Source: Channallabes apus (taxonomy: Eukaryota; Chordata; Actinopteri; Siluriformes; Clariidae). From it: a DNA stretch of 64,000 nt. The position numbers were made by a program, and so were the translations under genes. The stretch lies in contig CM060108.1 in assembly GCA_030522415.1 (NCBI GenBank), positions 38,462,256 through 38,526,255 on the forward strand, given 5' to 3'. Positions 26,564-48,200 of this stretch are shown here, piece by piece (the first letter of the stretch is position 1; each line of letters begins with the position of its first letter). The notes under the pieces were generated by a model that worked only from the letters and a program-made list of their open reading frames with translations, did no database searches and was not told the origin of the DNA.

Positions 26564-28666
26564 TGAGAGAGGATACAAATTGTAGGAGTGCAAGATGAAC
26601 CCTCATATTTTCCACTGTTTCACAGACATCATATTCTATAGATAAGATATTACGAGGGGCGTACCGAAACTAGTGTAAAAGTGGGCGCGACTTTGATATT
26701 AATTGACACACACAGTGCGAGTCAAAAGGTTGGACACACCATCTAACTCAATAATCTTCCATCTAAAATATGCAATAATCTGTTTTAAACAGTTGATATT
26801 GAGATGTGTCGCTACTTATGCTCTGTAAAGCTTCATAACGGATTTCTGAGGCTGATGACTCTAAATGAACTTCTCCTCCGCAGCAGAGTTAAGATTTGGT
26901 CTTGTTTTCCTGGAATGGTCTTCAGTTTCATCATGGTGCTTGATGAGTTTTGCAAACGCACTTAACAATACTGTTCTTGCAAGAACTATTCCAGATCAGC
27001 AGACCTTCATGTCTTAAAATAACCACTTACTGTTATTGTCATCGTCGTTGTTGTTGTTACTTAATTGCCTGATGCCATGTGCGTTAATTACTGCTACGGT
27101 AAGTGGTTCAAATTGCACGCTCTTCCTCTATACAAGGGTACTGCTCGACATTATCTCTATCACAGGCCATGCGTTTGGGCCATCGTTGAACCCAACTCTC
27201 GAATCCTCTTTGAAAATTCCCTTTAAAAATATTTTATGTAAGATTTTTGTCCTGTGTAATGTGTTTAGCAGGATGTCTACATGAAATGTTACAATGAGAA
27301 AAAAGACAAGAACATCACAATAGATATCTCGTAGTAACACATAAATGCTGTGCACTGAAAAAATACATAATTAATAAGTACGACAGTAGACAGCGTAGGA
27401 CACAGTAATGTTAGCCCTCATGCTCTTTCTCTACACTGATCAAAGATAAGTTACTCTTCAAACAACACACTTGAAAAAGGTGCTTCCGGTGCTCTACCTG
27501 CTCTCTATATAAGGAGTCAACAGACACTCAGAATGGCTAGACCATCTCTCTCTCTCTCTCTAAGACAATAGGCATGACTTTAATAGAGTATCTAATCAGA
27601 GCTGGACGCAATAATGACCAGGTAAGATGAGGCAGAAACTACTGAGATAAAAATGAAGCACACACTTGGAGGAGAAACAAATCTTGTTACAGTTACTTAT
27701 AATGTTATATATAATTCCCCTGTTTAATCAGCATTCTGTATGCAAGTAAATAAGCCAAAAAAAAGAAGCACAAACTCCTGTGTTCTGACTGTTACAGAGC
27801 TGACACTGGAGACTCCTTCCACATGTGTTTAAAAAAATATTTGCTTACAGAAAAAAGTTTAACATTTATAATGTATAAAAACCCAGGATTTGCAGCCAGA
27901 ACAACTGTCCTAGCTGCTCTTATAGAAAACTAATCAACACCTTTAGACTGATCAGAATTGAGAACGGAGCAGCACTGTATTATAATAACAGTAATAATGC
28001 ATGTTAAAATTAAATAAACACAGTGTTGATGCGAAAGATGATGAAAAAAGAGACTACACACATAAAAATGACATAAAAGACAGATTGTCGTCGCTGGACA
28101 CGTTCGTACCTTCTTCTCGATGATTTCTGCTGCTACTTTCTTGGCGCTTTTGAAACTCAGCCGGCCCTTGGTTATCCTGACCCCTTCTTTAAACAGACCT
28201 ATTTGGAAATGGACGCAGATGGGGCCTTCAGGGATTGATTCTGTTCCTATAGATATCTGCGAGAAACAGCCTGGAGAAAAAGCGAGAAAGAGAGAGATGG
28301 TGATGATGATGATGAAGAGGTGGATTCTGTAAAGGCAGCTTAAGTACATCATATTTCTTTCACACACAGGTGTATAAAGCGTAAGCCTGTCGATCCGCAC
28401 TGACCAATGAACACACATGGCTCAGATGAAGAAGAGAATAGACTTGAGGTAGATTAATGAGAGACATTAAAGGAAACTGAAGTTTTTCAGTCTTTGACAG
28501 CCAGAGTGCAAACCTGCAACCACAAACTAAAGGAAATGCCCCAACAAAGAAGAGCAACCCGATGTACTCAGAAGCAAGAACAAAGAATAACAGTGGAGAA
28601 AGCCAGGAGAATTAACTTACTGGATATGCCGGAGTCCAGAGAATCCTGCTCCACCCCGGCAGCCAT
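600..28666 (-). CDS. prkd: Protein kinase D family serine/threonine kinase, complete, 19 coding exons
   Basis: PRKD is a diacylglycerol-responsive kinase acting at the trans-Golgi, plasma membrane and nucleus downstream of PKC. Coding exons in transcript order: 28666-28621, 28270-28110, 11539-11401, 11269-11138, 9407-9253, 9041-8840, 8507-8430, 5789-5657, 5510-5438, 5324-5247, 4597-4384, 3554-3526, 3446-3374, 3279-3173, 3061-2900, 2204-2106, 1485-1218, 1106-1021, 752-600. All introns are GT-AG, phases match at every join, and the sum is 2388 nt (795 residues plus stop). Predicted order: ubiquitin-like N-terminal region, C1a (about 128-177), C1b (about 247-296), PH (about 358-466), kinase (about 489-745). 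The start is the only ATG of a short first exon with a good donor. At 795 residues it is shorter than human PRKD1-3 (roughly 880-910). It lacks the long proline-rich N-terminus of PRKD1/2 and their C-terminal PDZ ligand. Which PRKD it is cannot be settled by eye; position suggests a fourth paralogue. Confidence 0.93.
2271..2764 (+). mobile_element. Degenerate mariner-like element
   Basis: Left end ACGAGGGGTGTTCAAGTCAA is mirrored by the right end TTGACTTGAACACTCTTCAT. Inside, about 2510-2570 reads [18 protein letters not shown], typical of mariner transposases. The coding region is broken and shortened to about 490 bp. It lies in a prkd intron. A fragment of the same family's right end recurs near 4870-4925. 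Confidence 0.6.
3526..5789 (-). CDS. prkd: prkd exons 8-12: acidic linker, PH domain, 29-nt microexon
   Basis: Exon 8 (5789-5657) encodes an acidic linker ([10 protein letters not shown]). Exon 9 (5510-5438) opens the PH domain with [11 protein letters not shown]; its acceptor must be the TAG at 5511-5513, since the CAG four bases further in would break the frame. Exon 10 (5324-5247) reads [19 protein letters not shown]. Exon 11 (4597-4384) reads ELPLSEVLQ and ends the PH fold with [11 protein letters not shown]. In PKD the PH domain autoinhibits the kinase. Exon 12 is only 29 nt (3554-3526; DRAICQEIQ) and joins the PH region to the kinase domain in frame. Confidence 0.9.
6080..7678 (+). mobile_element. 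Tc1-like transposon, copy 1, with intact transposase ORF
   Basis: Both ends read CAGTGGTGTGAAAAACTATT and are flanked by TA (6078-6079, 7679-7680). The inverted repeats are about 220 bp, of the long IR/DR type. Three relatives of the same family lie at 12.2-15.4, 35.3-36.9 and 41.5-43.1 kb. This copy lies in prkd intron 7, in antisense orientation to the gene. Confidence 0.93.
6459..7439 (+). CDS. Tc1 family transposase (DD34E), uninterrupted
   Basis: 326 residues. The N-terminal paired-like helix-turn-helix region contains [19 protein letters not shown], then the GRPTK motif, then the catalytic core with WTDETK (first Asp), [11 protein letters not shown] (second Asp) and [11 protein letters not shown] (Glu, 34 residues after the second Asp). 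It catalyses cut-and-paste transposition at TA. Compared with its sister copies it lacks 7 residues after MPR (a 21-base in-frame deletion) and ends 7 residues early because AAG has become TAG. The catalytic triad is complete. The N-terminal deletion is in the DNA-binding region, so activity is uncertain. Confidence 0.9.
   Translation: MPRCTTKVIEIYQSGKGYKAISKALGLQRTTVRAIIHKWQKHGTVVNLPRSGRPTKITPRAQRQLIREATKDPRTTSKELQASLASIKVSVHDSTIRKRLGKNGLHGRFQRRKPLLSKKNIKARLNLAKKHLNDCQDFWENTWWTDETKVELFGRCVSRYNWRKSNTAFQKKNIIPTVKYGGGSVMVWGCFAASGPGRLAVIDGTMNSTDYQKILKENVWPSVRQLKLKRSWVLQQDNDPKHTSKSTSEWLKKNIMKTLEWPSQSPDLNPIEMLWHDLKKAVPTRKPSNKAELQQFCKDERAKIPPERCKRLVASYRKRLIAVIAA
8430..11269 (-). CDS. prkd: prkd exons 4-7: tandem C1 domains
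   Basis: Exon 4 (11269-11138) and the start of exon 5 (9407-9253) encode C1a, from [17 protein letters not shown] to FHKRC and LANDC. All zinc-binding His/Cys positions are visible, and the proline of the ligand groove is kept (RTPTFC). Exon 6 (9041-8840) and exon 7 (8507-8430) encode C1b, from [17 protein letters not shown] to NCHRRC and VPPDC. The zinc ligands are intact, but leucine replaces the groove proline (KLTVC instead of RPTVC). The linker between the C1 domains is rich in Arg, Ser and Pro. C1 domains recruit PKD to diacylglycerol in Golgi and plasma membranes. Confidence 0.9.
9840..10400 (+). mobile_element. Old Tc1-like remnant
   Basis: The stretch around 10030-10160 is closely related to 19640-19790 and 41420-41516 (shared string GACCTGAATGTACTGAATGA and neighbours). 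In the better-preserved copy this encodes a Tc1 transposase segment. No open frame or terminal repeats survive here. It lies in prkd intron 4. Confidence 0.5.
10465..10710 (+). mobile_element. tRNA-derived SINE
   Basis: An A-box-like TAGCTCATTGTGTTAAGGC and a B-box-like AGTTCAAGCC sit about 35 bases apart, followed by a body ending in GTGTCACATAAAGAC. A (GGAT)n run follows to about 10732. It is a typical fish SINE with a tRNA-like promoter head, not a functional tRNA gene. Confidence 0.65.
11049..11125. repeat. (GT)n-(GC)n microsatellite next to prkd exon 4 donor
   Basis: About 33 GT units run into GCGCGCGC within 15 bases of the exon 4 donor at 11136-11137. In the transcript it is a CA-rich run just inside the intron. 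The alternating purine-pyrimidine stretch could adopt Z-form. Confidence 0.9.
11401..11539 (-). CDS. prkd: prkd exon 3: end of ubiquitin-like region
   Basis: The exon encodes [19 protein letters not shown] followed by a segment ending [10 protein letters not shown]. It matches the PKD segment 'DKILLFKHDPTS ... GDLVEVVL' just before C1a. Acceptor AAAG at its right edge, donor GTTAGT after 11401. The intron upstream of it is about 16.6 kb. Confidence 0.88.
12399..14744 (+). mobile_element. L2/CR1-clade LINE inserted in Tc1 copy 2
   Basis: The insertion is bounded by a 5-bp duplication TACAT (12394-12398 and 14745-14749). The 3' end has an AT-rich UTR and ends in TTTGAATTTGAA-like units after GTGACAAATAAAA, as fish L2 elements do. 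The 5' end carries CCAAGATGGCGCC and then enters sequence just upstream of the reverse transcriptase, so most of the endonuclease region is missing. Confidence 0.82.
12482..14363 (+). pseudogene. LINE ORF2 remnant: reverse transcriptase, broken
   Basis: The first part (12482-12886) encodes the region before the RT ([17 protein letters not shown]). A frame change near 12850-12890 leads into a long frame (about 13012-14124) with [52 protein letters not shown] and FADDTVV, the RT fingers and catalytic palm. A stop at 14122-14124 cuts the C-terminal part, which continues in frame afterwards ([12 protein letters not shown]). An upstream frame break plus this stop make it non-functional. Confidence 0.82.
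15417..17133. other. prkd giant intron, no recognisable gene
   Basis: I see no exon with splice sites, no transposon ends and no RNA gene here. Short frames are random-looking. Confidence 0.5.
17136..18518 (-). mobile_element. Tc1-like transposon, second family, degenerate transposase
   Basis: Ends CAGGTCCTTCTCAAAAAATT are inverted at 17136 and 18518, flanked by TA (17134-17135, 18519-18520). The internal repeat TCAAAAAATTAGCATATT recurs within each end. On the minus strand the N-terminus (18190 down, [20 protein letters not shown]) and C-terminus (to 17364, with [15 protein letters not shown] and [11 protein letters not shown]) are readable but joined by several frame breaks, so the element is inactive. 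Confidence 0.88.
18521..19040 (+). mobile_element. Short Tc1-like element sharing its TA with its neighbour
   Basis: Inverted ends CACTACCGTTCAAAAGTTT lie at 18521 and 19040. The left TA (18519-18520) is also the right TA of the element before it. Inside is a fragment of a transposase N-terminal half ([22 protein letters not shown]) on the plus strand. At 520 bp it is an internally deleted, non-autonomous copy. Confidence 0.85.
19060..19850 (+). mobile_element. Old Tc1-like remnant, third family
   Basis: Fragments readable on the plus strand include SDEFRLS near 19490 and, at 19576-19758, [20 protein letters not shown], the segment between the first and second catalytic Asp of Tc1 transposases. 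No intact frame remains. Related scraps occur at 9.8-10.4 and 41.2-43.3 kb. Confidence 0.6.
19883..21545 (+). mobile_element. Tc1-like element split by a MITE
   Basis: Left end CAGGTGCATCTCAATAAATT, right end the inverse of CAGGTGCTTCTA, both next to TA. The transposase N-terminal half is readable at about 21150-21390 ([41 protein letters not shown]) before stops. A pogo-like MITE is inserted at 19969-20911. Confidence 0.68.
19969..20911. mobile_element. Pogo/Tigger-type MITE nested in the Tc1-like element
   Basis: Inverted ends CAGTGGAACCTCGGATTACG at 19969 and the complement of CAGTGAAACCTCGGATTGCG at 20911, flanked by TA. The interior is non-coding and includes GT runs near 20230 and 20505. 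The pogo/Tigger assignment rests on the end sequence only. Confidence 0.62.
21560..21740 (+). repeat. Dispersed repeat shared with 43965-44135
   Basis: About 150 bp resemble 43965-44135 (shared blocks AATAGTTAGCTTTT-like, ACCATCTGA-GAAGACCAC, GATGATGCAGCC, GGGAGAGGT-TCACA). No coding potential is seen. It looks like part of an unnamed interspersed element. Confidence 0.5.
21925..22095 (+). mobile_element. SINE fragment (DANA/Mermaid-like)
   Basis: Begins GGGCAGCACTGTGGCATAG with a tRNA-like head, then TTCATGTTCTCCCCATGC and TCCTCCGGGTACTCCGGTTT and CCCACAGTCCAGAGACAT, the conserved body of a widespread fish SINE. Related pieces occur at 22660-22790, 24000-24170 and 61790-61940. Confidence 0.7.
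22320..22640 (+). mobile_element. Tc1-like remnant
   Basis: Degenerate Tc1 coding DNA: CAACTTTCTGCAGAGTCAAT and GTGGCCTTCAGATTAGCT are familiar segments of fish Tc1 transposase genes, followed by GAATCATACTTCTCTGTCTG. Frames are broken. The end near 22600-22640 resembles a Tc1 terminus (TTCACATACTTTTTCTTGCC). Confidence 0.55.
22660..22790 (+). mobile_element. SINE fragment (same family as 21925-22095)
   Basis: GTAGCGGTTAGCACTGTGGC head and GTTTGCATGTTCTCCCAGTG body. The 3' part is missing. Confidence 0.6.
22908..23480. mobile_element. Unclassified DNA element with about 50-bp terminal inverted repeats
   Basis: The left end contains CTTTTCCACTGCATAGTACG; the right end read in reverse has CTTTTCCACTGCATACTACG, and similarity runs for about 50 bp each side. 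A short frame near 23097-23200 ([17 protein letters not shown]) could be a remnant of an element protein. PIF/Harbinger or a related superfamily is possible; the target duplication was not resolved. Confidence 0.55.
24000..24170 (-). mobile_element. SINE tail fragment
   Basis: TATCCCAGGAGACTTAGGGC and GGATGCCAATCCATCGCAG are the distal part of the same fish SINE family, here in reverse orientation after a (CTCA)n stretch. Confidence 0.55.
24420..24880 (-). mobile_element. Degenerate mariner remnant
   Basis: ATAATCTCCTGCTACACGAA at one side and CCAGTTTGACTTGAATG at the other resemble parts of the mariner at 2271-2764. The interior is non-coding through decay. Confidence 0.45.
24900..26640. 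other. prkd giant intron, simple repeats only
   Basis: Contains (AAT)n near 25233-25259, (GT)n at about 25886-25928 and (GT)n at 26501-26561. No gene or transposon ends recognised. Confidence 0.5.
26690..27010 (-). mobile_element. Tc1-like remnant
   Basis: Reads on the minus strand as a decayed relative of the element at 18521-19040: around 26800-26960 it matches, in reverse, the stretch encoding the SISTVQRRL region and the first Tc1 residues. The left edge has GAGTCAAAAGGTTGGACACA. Confidence 0.55.
27011..28109. other. prkd giant intron, nothing recognised
   Basis: A (CT)n stretch at about 27547-27563 is the only structured sequence noticed. Confidence 0.4.
28110..28666 (-). CDS. prkd: prkd exons 1-2: start codon and N-terminal region
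   Basis: Exon 1 coding part (28666-28621) reads [15 protein letters not shown] and ends at the donor GTAAGT. Exon 2 (28270-28110) begins after CTCCAG, encodes [19 protein letters not shown] and ends EIIEKK. It resembles the PKD segment 'VSFHIQIGLTRE ... LACSIVDQK'. An alternative internal acceptor at 28257-28259 would shift the frame, so the upstream one was used. The 5' UTR and promoter presumably lie just right of 28666; no TATA box is evident. Confidence 0.85.
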
Positions 28667-28804
28667 TTTCTGTCACCTTGGCGAGGGAGAAATAACACCT
28701 CTCAGAAGACGTCTTTGTTTTCTGCTGCTTTCGCATGTCACACTGGTTTCCTTTTGCGAGGCGTACTTCACTAATGAGGCACTACAGAAGACAGGAAACT
28801 CAAC

Positions 28805-28850
28805 ACACACACACACACTCTCTCTCTCTCTCTCTCTCTCACTCACACAG
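28805..28850. repeat. (AC)n(CT)n compound microsatellite upstream of prkd exon 1
   Basis: Lies 140-185 bases 5' of the prkd start codon, in the likely 5' UTR or core promoter. In the sense strand it reads (AG)n(GT)n. Confidence 0.85.
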
Positions 28851-29049
28851 AGACTCACACTTTTTTTTTCTTGCAGTGACAATAGGCCTTCTCATCACGT
28901 CATGGGCCTTTTTTAAAAACATACAGTATACATGACACATTCATAGGGTGTGGGCTTTATCTATAAATCTGTGGGGGAAATTGTTCGAATTATGCATCAT
29001 GAATTAAATTGTACTTGTAGAGCAGTTTTAACAAAGCAGGTTTAGAGAA

Positions 29050-29495
29050 AACTGAATGCAGAGGAGACAGTGGAAGGGGAAGAACTCCCTGAGAGTTCAT
29101 GAGGAAGACCCACCTGAGGGATTTAAATAGTGGACTAAGTCTACAAACCCCCCATCAGTTCCAACATGACTGCGCACCAGCGCACAAAACATGGATGAGT
29201 GAGTTTGGTGTGGAAGAACTTGACTGGCCTGACCTCAACCAGATAGAACACCTTTGGGATGAATTAAAGCAGAGACCGTTAGTCAGTTCTCCTCATCCAA
29301 CATCATTGTCTGACCTCACGGTCAAAAATTCCCATAAACACACTCCTAAACCTTGTGGAATGCCTTCCCAGAAGGATTAAAGCTGTTGGCTGGGCCAACA
29401 TCATATTAAAGCCTATGGATTAAGAATTGGATGTTACTCAGGTTCATATGCATGTGAAGGCAGGTAAGGGAATACTTTGGGCAATATAGTGTAAT
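29050..29495 (+). mobile_element. Tc1-like 3' remnant
   Basis: Encodes a decayed HDCAPAHKTWMSEFG then GVEELDWPDLNQIEHLWDEL, the C-terminal catalytic part of a Tc1 transposase, and ends with a terminus-like GGGCAATATAGTG. The Asn-Pro of DLNPIE is changed and the frame is interrupted. Confidence 0.65.
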
Positions 29496-29499
29496 TATG

Positions 29500-30925
29500 A
29501 CAAATAATTCAATCTTAATCTTATTTGAGACAGGATTAGTTCTCGGGTACAGTATGCATGAGATCTGCCAACTAGAGCAAGGATGAGACTATGGCTTAAA
29601 AATGTTTTTACAGTAGGAACCTTTAACCTGTGGATGTTAGAACATCAGAATATGAAGTGGAGAGTAGAAATAGCTGAAAGCTGCTTGTGTGTGTCAACAT
29701 CAGATTATTACAAAGAAAAAACCATGAGCATGTCATAGTGGTTTGAAAAGTGGGAAGTTTTATTTCTTTTGATCATTTTACATCAGATTGGCCGGTTCCC
29801 GGGTGACCCCTAACCCCCTGCACAAACACATTCTACAGTGTAGGAAAAGCTGCATGTTGTGAGTCCTGACGTGAGCATCTAATAAAGTTAGAAAGATCTT
29901 CTTGCTTGTACTTATAACATCAGTGGTTCTCGGCCGACCTTGACATCGACCTGCTCTGAACAACATGGCTACCGTTAGTTAACAGTTATTACAAGATTAA
30001 CATTCGTGATACACAAACTAGGGTCTAGGGCTGCACAGTGATTCATACTCGTTACAAACGGTCAGATTAAACAGAACTGATTACACGTCAGCTCAGCTAA
30101 CAGGGTTACACCAGAGGATTGAATAAATTACAGAGACCTGCTTTAACAATAAGATTAAGGTGACTAGGAAGGGTTTTATTCTGATGCAACGTAGGTTAAA
30201 CATCATAGGAAATGAATCAAATAATCACCTTGATCACAGATCATTAAGACTTTATCTGTGTGTGTTTTGGTGTAATCGTGTAGCTGGAACATGATCACAA
30301 TATGGTACTAGGTAAATATCATCAGCTGGCGTTCCTCGTACTAGCACAGTCACTGTTGAGCTCGCTATTAAAAGTAAATCATACCGCTCAAGCTCGTAAT
30401 ACAATCAAGTGTTAGGGAGAGTGGGCGGGGTTAAAGCTATTTGCAGTGTAAAAGCACTCTCGAACACTACACTAGAGTTTGCTGATCTGCCTGAGCGATA
30501 CACCGACGATATACAATAGAATGCATAAGTGAATATATGAGACACAGTGTCTGAAAAGTCTTTCCGTTCTCCTTCCCACATGCGTTTAACACCTTCCCTT
30601 TTCACAAAAGTCAGTTCTTTCAACCTTCATTTTCCATCAACACCATTCCACATGACCTACTTCTGCCAAAACAGTTCATGTGTATTATAAGGAGCAGTTT
30701 GTAATTTTACTCTAGCGCTCTCTGCTGGCTGTAAAATGGCTGAGAAAAGATAATTAAGTTACAAGGAAACCTAAAACCAGTTCCTCTGTGCTGAAGATGG
30801 AGGAAAACCTACTGAGACAGGAGATGCTTTCTGTGAACATTAAACAAGCATATGTTTACAGAAATCTACGCCCTATCGATGGTTACAACTTGTTCTTTGT
30901 TAATCAAAATGCTTAAGTTAAATTT
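29500..30925. other. Intergenic DNA, no gene recognised
   Basis: Short frames show no family resemblance. A TTTTATT at about 29758 reads AATAAA on the minus strand and could be a distal poly(A) signal of klc2, but this is unsupported. Confidence 0.4.
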
Positions 30926-30928
30926 AAT

Positions 30929-31130
30929 ACATTTACATTTAGGCATTTGGCAGACGCTCTTATCCAGAGCGACTTACATTTTTATCTCATTACACATCTG
31001 AGCAGTTGAGGGTTAAGGGCCTTGCTCAAGGGCCCATCAGTGGCAACTTGGTGGTTGTGGGGTTTGAACCTGGGATCTTCCGAACCGTAGTCCAATGCCT
31101 TAACCACTGAGCTACCCCTGGCCCCTGGCC
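30929..31130 (-). mobile_element. tRNA-derived SINE, minus orientation
   Basis: The right side read in reverse gives TAGCTCAGTGGTTAAGGC (A-box-like) and GGTTCAAACCC (B-box-like). The body includes GGCAGACGCTCTTATCCAGA and GGGCCTTGCTCAAGGGC, typical of a widespread fish SINE. Confidence 0.7.
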
Positions 31131-31599
31131 ACTAATACATTTTATGAATAGGTTCTGTAGATCGATATGGATGTTACTATGGAAACAATGATTTTTAGAA
31201 CAAGCACATTAATATAATTGTGATTTTCAGATTTGAGAATTCTACAGGTATAACACTATTTACACCATGTGAGTCCATGTAAGGGTGGGGGGGCAAAGTT
31301 TTATTGCGAGCTAAGCACATTTCAGTGTCAATTGGTCCGGCATCACAGGTATCTGTAAATATGTATTTTTAAAGTAGAACCATTTAAAAACAAAACCCAA
31401 AGATTACAAACTGCACCTTTAATACCGATCTCCTTTTCCCTCCTAAAACCATTCAGTCAAATCCACTGTTCAAGTGTCACAGCAGGTAACAGTACGGCTG
31501 TGCAAGATTACACCGATTAGTTTTGATCGGTATTTAGGAGAATGCTAAACAAATAATTAGATTAATGAGCATGAAGCTTTGTTCTAATTAGAGTTTACT

Positions 31600-32646
31600 C
31601 ACTGTTGAGAGCGGCAAAACAAAAAAAACGGAGGAAAAAAAATTCACAAATTCATATATGCATGATGTTGCTGGATGCCTTAATCTGAACCACAAAGAAT
31701 GAATAACTATACACACATTTATATACAAACTCAAAAAAAAAAAAATACATCAGCAAGACATGACTTGGATCCAGTTTCAGGATTAACGTTGTCCTTCTCA
31801 GCGTTAGGAGCAGAGACTAGTGAGAGCTCTCACAACACACAACAAAAGCCCAGTGTTTCTTGAACAATTCATTACACTGCAGTAGAATTGGTTCTCCATA
31901 AATATTCACCAACTTCCTACTCTGTAAACAAAACCATATGTGATTATAAAAAAAGGAAATGACACTTTCAATAAGTTAAACCTATATATACACACAGAAA
32001 GAAAAAACTCAAAGTGAGGCAGCACCTCTACGATAACACTATTACCTCTTCAGTTCACAGCGATGACACTTTATATAAAACAAATAAATAAAAAAACAAA
32101 AACAAAAAAGTTTCCATCCTGACATTCATTCATCTATGCAAAAAATAATAAATTTACATCAACTTCGCACCACTCTAGATGAGCGGTGATTTTTGGGTGT
32201 GTGTGTGTGTGTGTGGAGTCACGTATGCAGCCTCTAGTCAAGTACGTAACGTTCTGATGAATTAAATGTAATGCTTGCAGTTAAACCATTTTAAACCGCT
32301 TTTAAACCATGCCATGTCTCTGAGATATGACCGAGTGCGTCGACACCGTAGACACACATCCAGTGTAGAGTAAGCAGCATGCTGTATTGCGTTAACCGTG
32401 TAGCTGGATTTTTCAAGCTGTGGAACCGAAAGAACTGAGAGCAGGGCAATTCCGGCATTAAACTGTATATTTATCTACCTGCAGTGTGTTAATAATTTGA
32501 TCAGTGCAGCCTGAACAAAGCAAAGCAGACACCGCTATGTTGGAAAATACAAATAAATGTTGTTATTATGCCATATGATGTTCTGGTTGCTCAGGACAAA
32601 CAGCCTGTCTGCTTTGCTCCGCCCTCTTTTATAACCCGACCACACT
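31600..32646 (-). other. klc2: Probable klc2 3' UTR
   Basis: AT-rich unique DNA directly after the klc2 stop, with no other gene. The exact poly(A) site is not clear. Confidence 0.4.
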
Positions 32647-46960
<14,314 letters not shown>

Positions 46961-46964
46961 TTAC

Positions 46965-47290
46965 CTTCTTCTCTAACGGGTAAGGAGTCTTCCAGGGATG
47001 TAAATATGGTTTGAGATGAAACAGACAGTTTGTTTTGTCGGTTTTAATCCGTGCTGAGCTGTGAAGCGGCTCTCTCCAGCTGAAGCATCCTCAATAACAA
47101 ACCGCTAGATTTATTAAAGGCGGATAAACTCAGGATTCTCAGCACATAAACCGTTCCCTCTGTCCATCCTCTATAACTAGAATGAAATGAATGTTTAAAT
47201 AAATAAATGTAATATTAACCAAGAGCGAGAGCCTGTCGGTAGTTTAACTGACTGACAGCCGCAAACTGAAAATGGCTGTTTGTGCCAAGC
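46965..47290 (-). promoter_or_regulatory. klc2: Probable klc2 5' non-coding exon and promoter region
   Basis: On the minus strand GAGAAGAAG is followed by GTAAAT at 46964-46959, a usable donor that would end a non-coding exon lying right of 46965 and splice to the acceptor at 45684-45686. DNA to the right becomes GC- and CpG-rich. The transcription start is not defined. Confidence 0.4.
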
Positions 47291-47321
47291 GGCTCCCACA
47301 ATCCAGCGCGGCGTGATGGCG

Positions 47322-47329
47322 TGACGTCA
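47322..47329. promoter_or_regulatory. Palindromic CRE (TGACGTCA) in CpG-rich promoter
   Basis: A full consensus CREB/ATF site followed directly by (CG)n (47331-47339) and C-rich DNA, upstream of klc2. It suggests cAMP-responsive or housekeeping CpG promoter function. Confidence 0.55.
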
Positions 47330-47399
47330 GCGCGCGCGCACCCCCTCCTCTCATTAACCCCCCTCCCGGCCCCAAGATGACCGTTAGTTCCCCTCAGTG

Positions 47400-48200
47400 C
47401 TAAGCTAATGTGAGCTATGACCTTTGTCTTTATTTCCCTCCACAATACAGTGTCCTCCTCACACTTTTAATTATAAGGACTAATGACGTCTTTGTCCTTA
47501 CAAAATGTAAACAGCCTGAGTTCATATTGACCAGAGTTCATTCCTATATGAGCTTTTTTCTCTGTCCCGAACATCAAAAGAACCAGTTATGAACATATCA
47601 GTCATAGAGAGACCCGGACACAGACAGGAGAGGTCAAATACTTTTGCATTCTCCTGATTAAACAAAGGGTTCTAGCGGACAAGAGACATTTGGATGTATA
47701 TATTTCGTCTGGACACAGGATATACAAGGTGTTCCCGCATTAGGAAGTACTGGGTCTGTTGTCAGGGCACAAGAATCTTCTCATTAGATTATAAAGTCTT
47801 ACAATATTATAAAACCTACCTTACAGTGTGAATGTTGACTGAAGGTCCAAATATAATAGTCAACACTGGCCTCCACGGTCCCAAGTTGGACTACAGAGGT
47901 TCCTACAGTAGATGGAGTCATCCATCCTCATCATTATGAAGAGTGTTCTTTAAAGTTTTATTATCTTATGTAAACAATGGAAAATATTTGCCCAAATTAT
48001 GTCCCCGGAAATGAGCATGCTCATGAACATTACTTCTTGTTTAAAAAAAAACCATGGTATAGTTCTGCACAACGCAGCCAGAGGGTCAAAACCAAAATGG
48101 CGCACCGGGTTAAAAAACTATTTAAGGGCATACTGATATTCGTTTCTTGCATTTAAAGGGAAACAATGGGATTCACAATTAACTGGTTGACTCGGGGTAC
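47400..48200. other. Intergenic, nothing recognised
   Basis: No coding, RNA or transposon features seen on either strand. Confidence 0.4.

Noticed and set aside
28256..28260. Internal CAG acceptor for prkd exon 2
   Set aside because: It shifts the frame after [15 protein letters not shown]; the CTCCAG at 28271-28276 is in phase.
10465..31130. Possible tRNA genes at A-box/B-box matches
   Set aside because: The matches lie in SINE heads (10465, 30929-31130, 21925) without a foldable cloverleaf.
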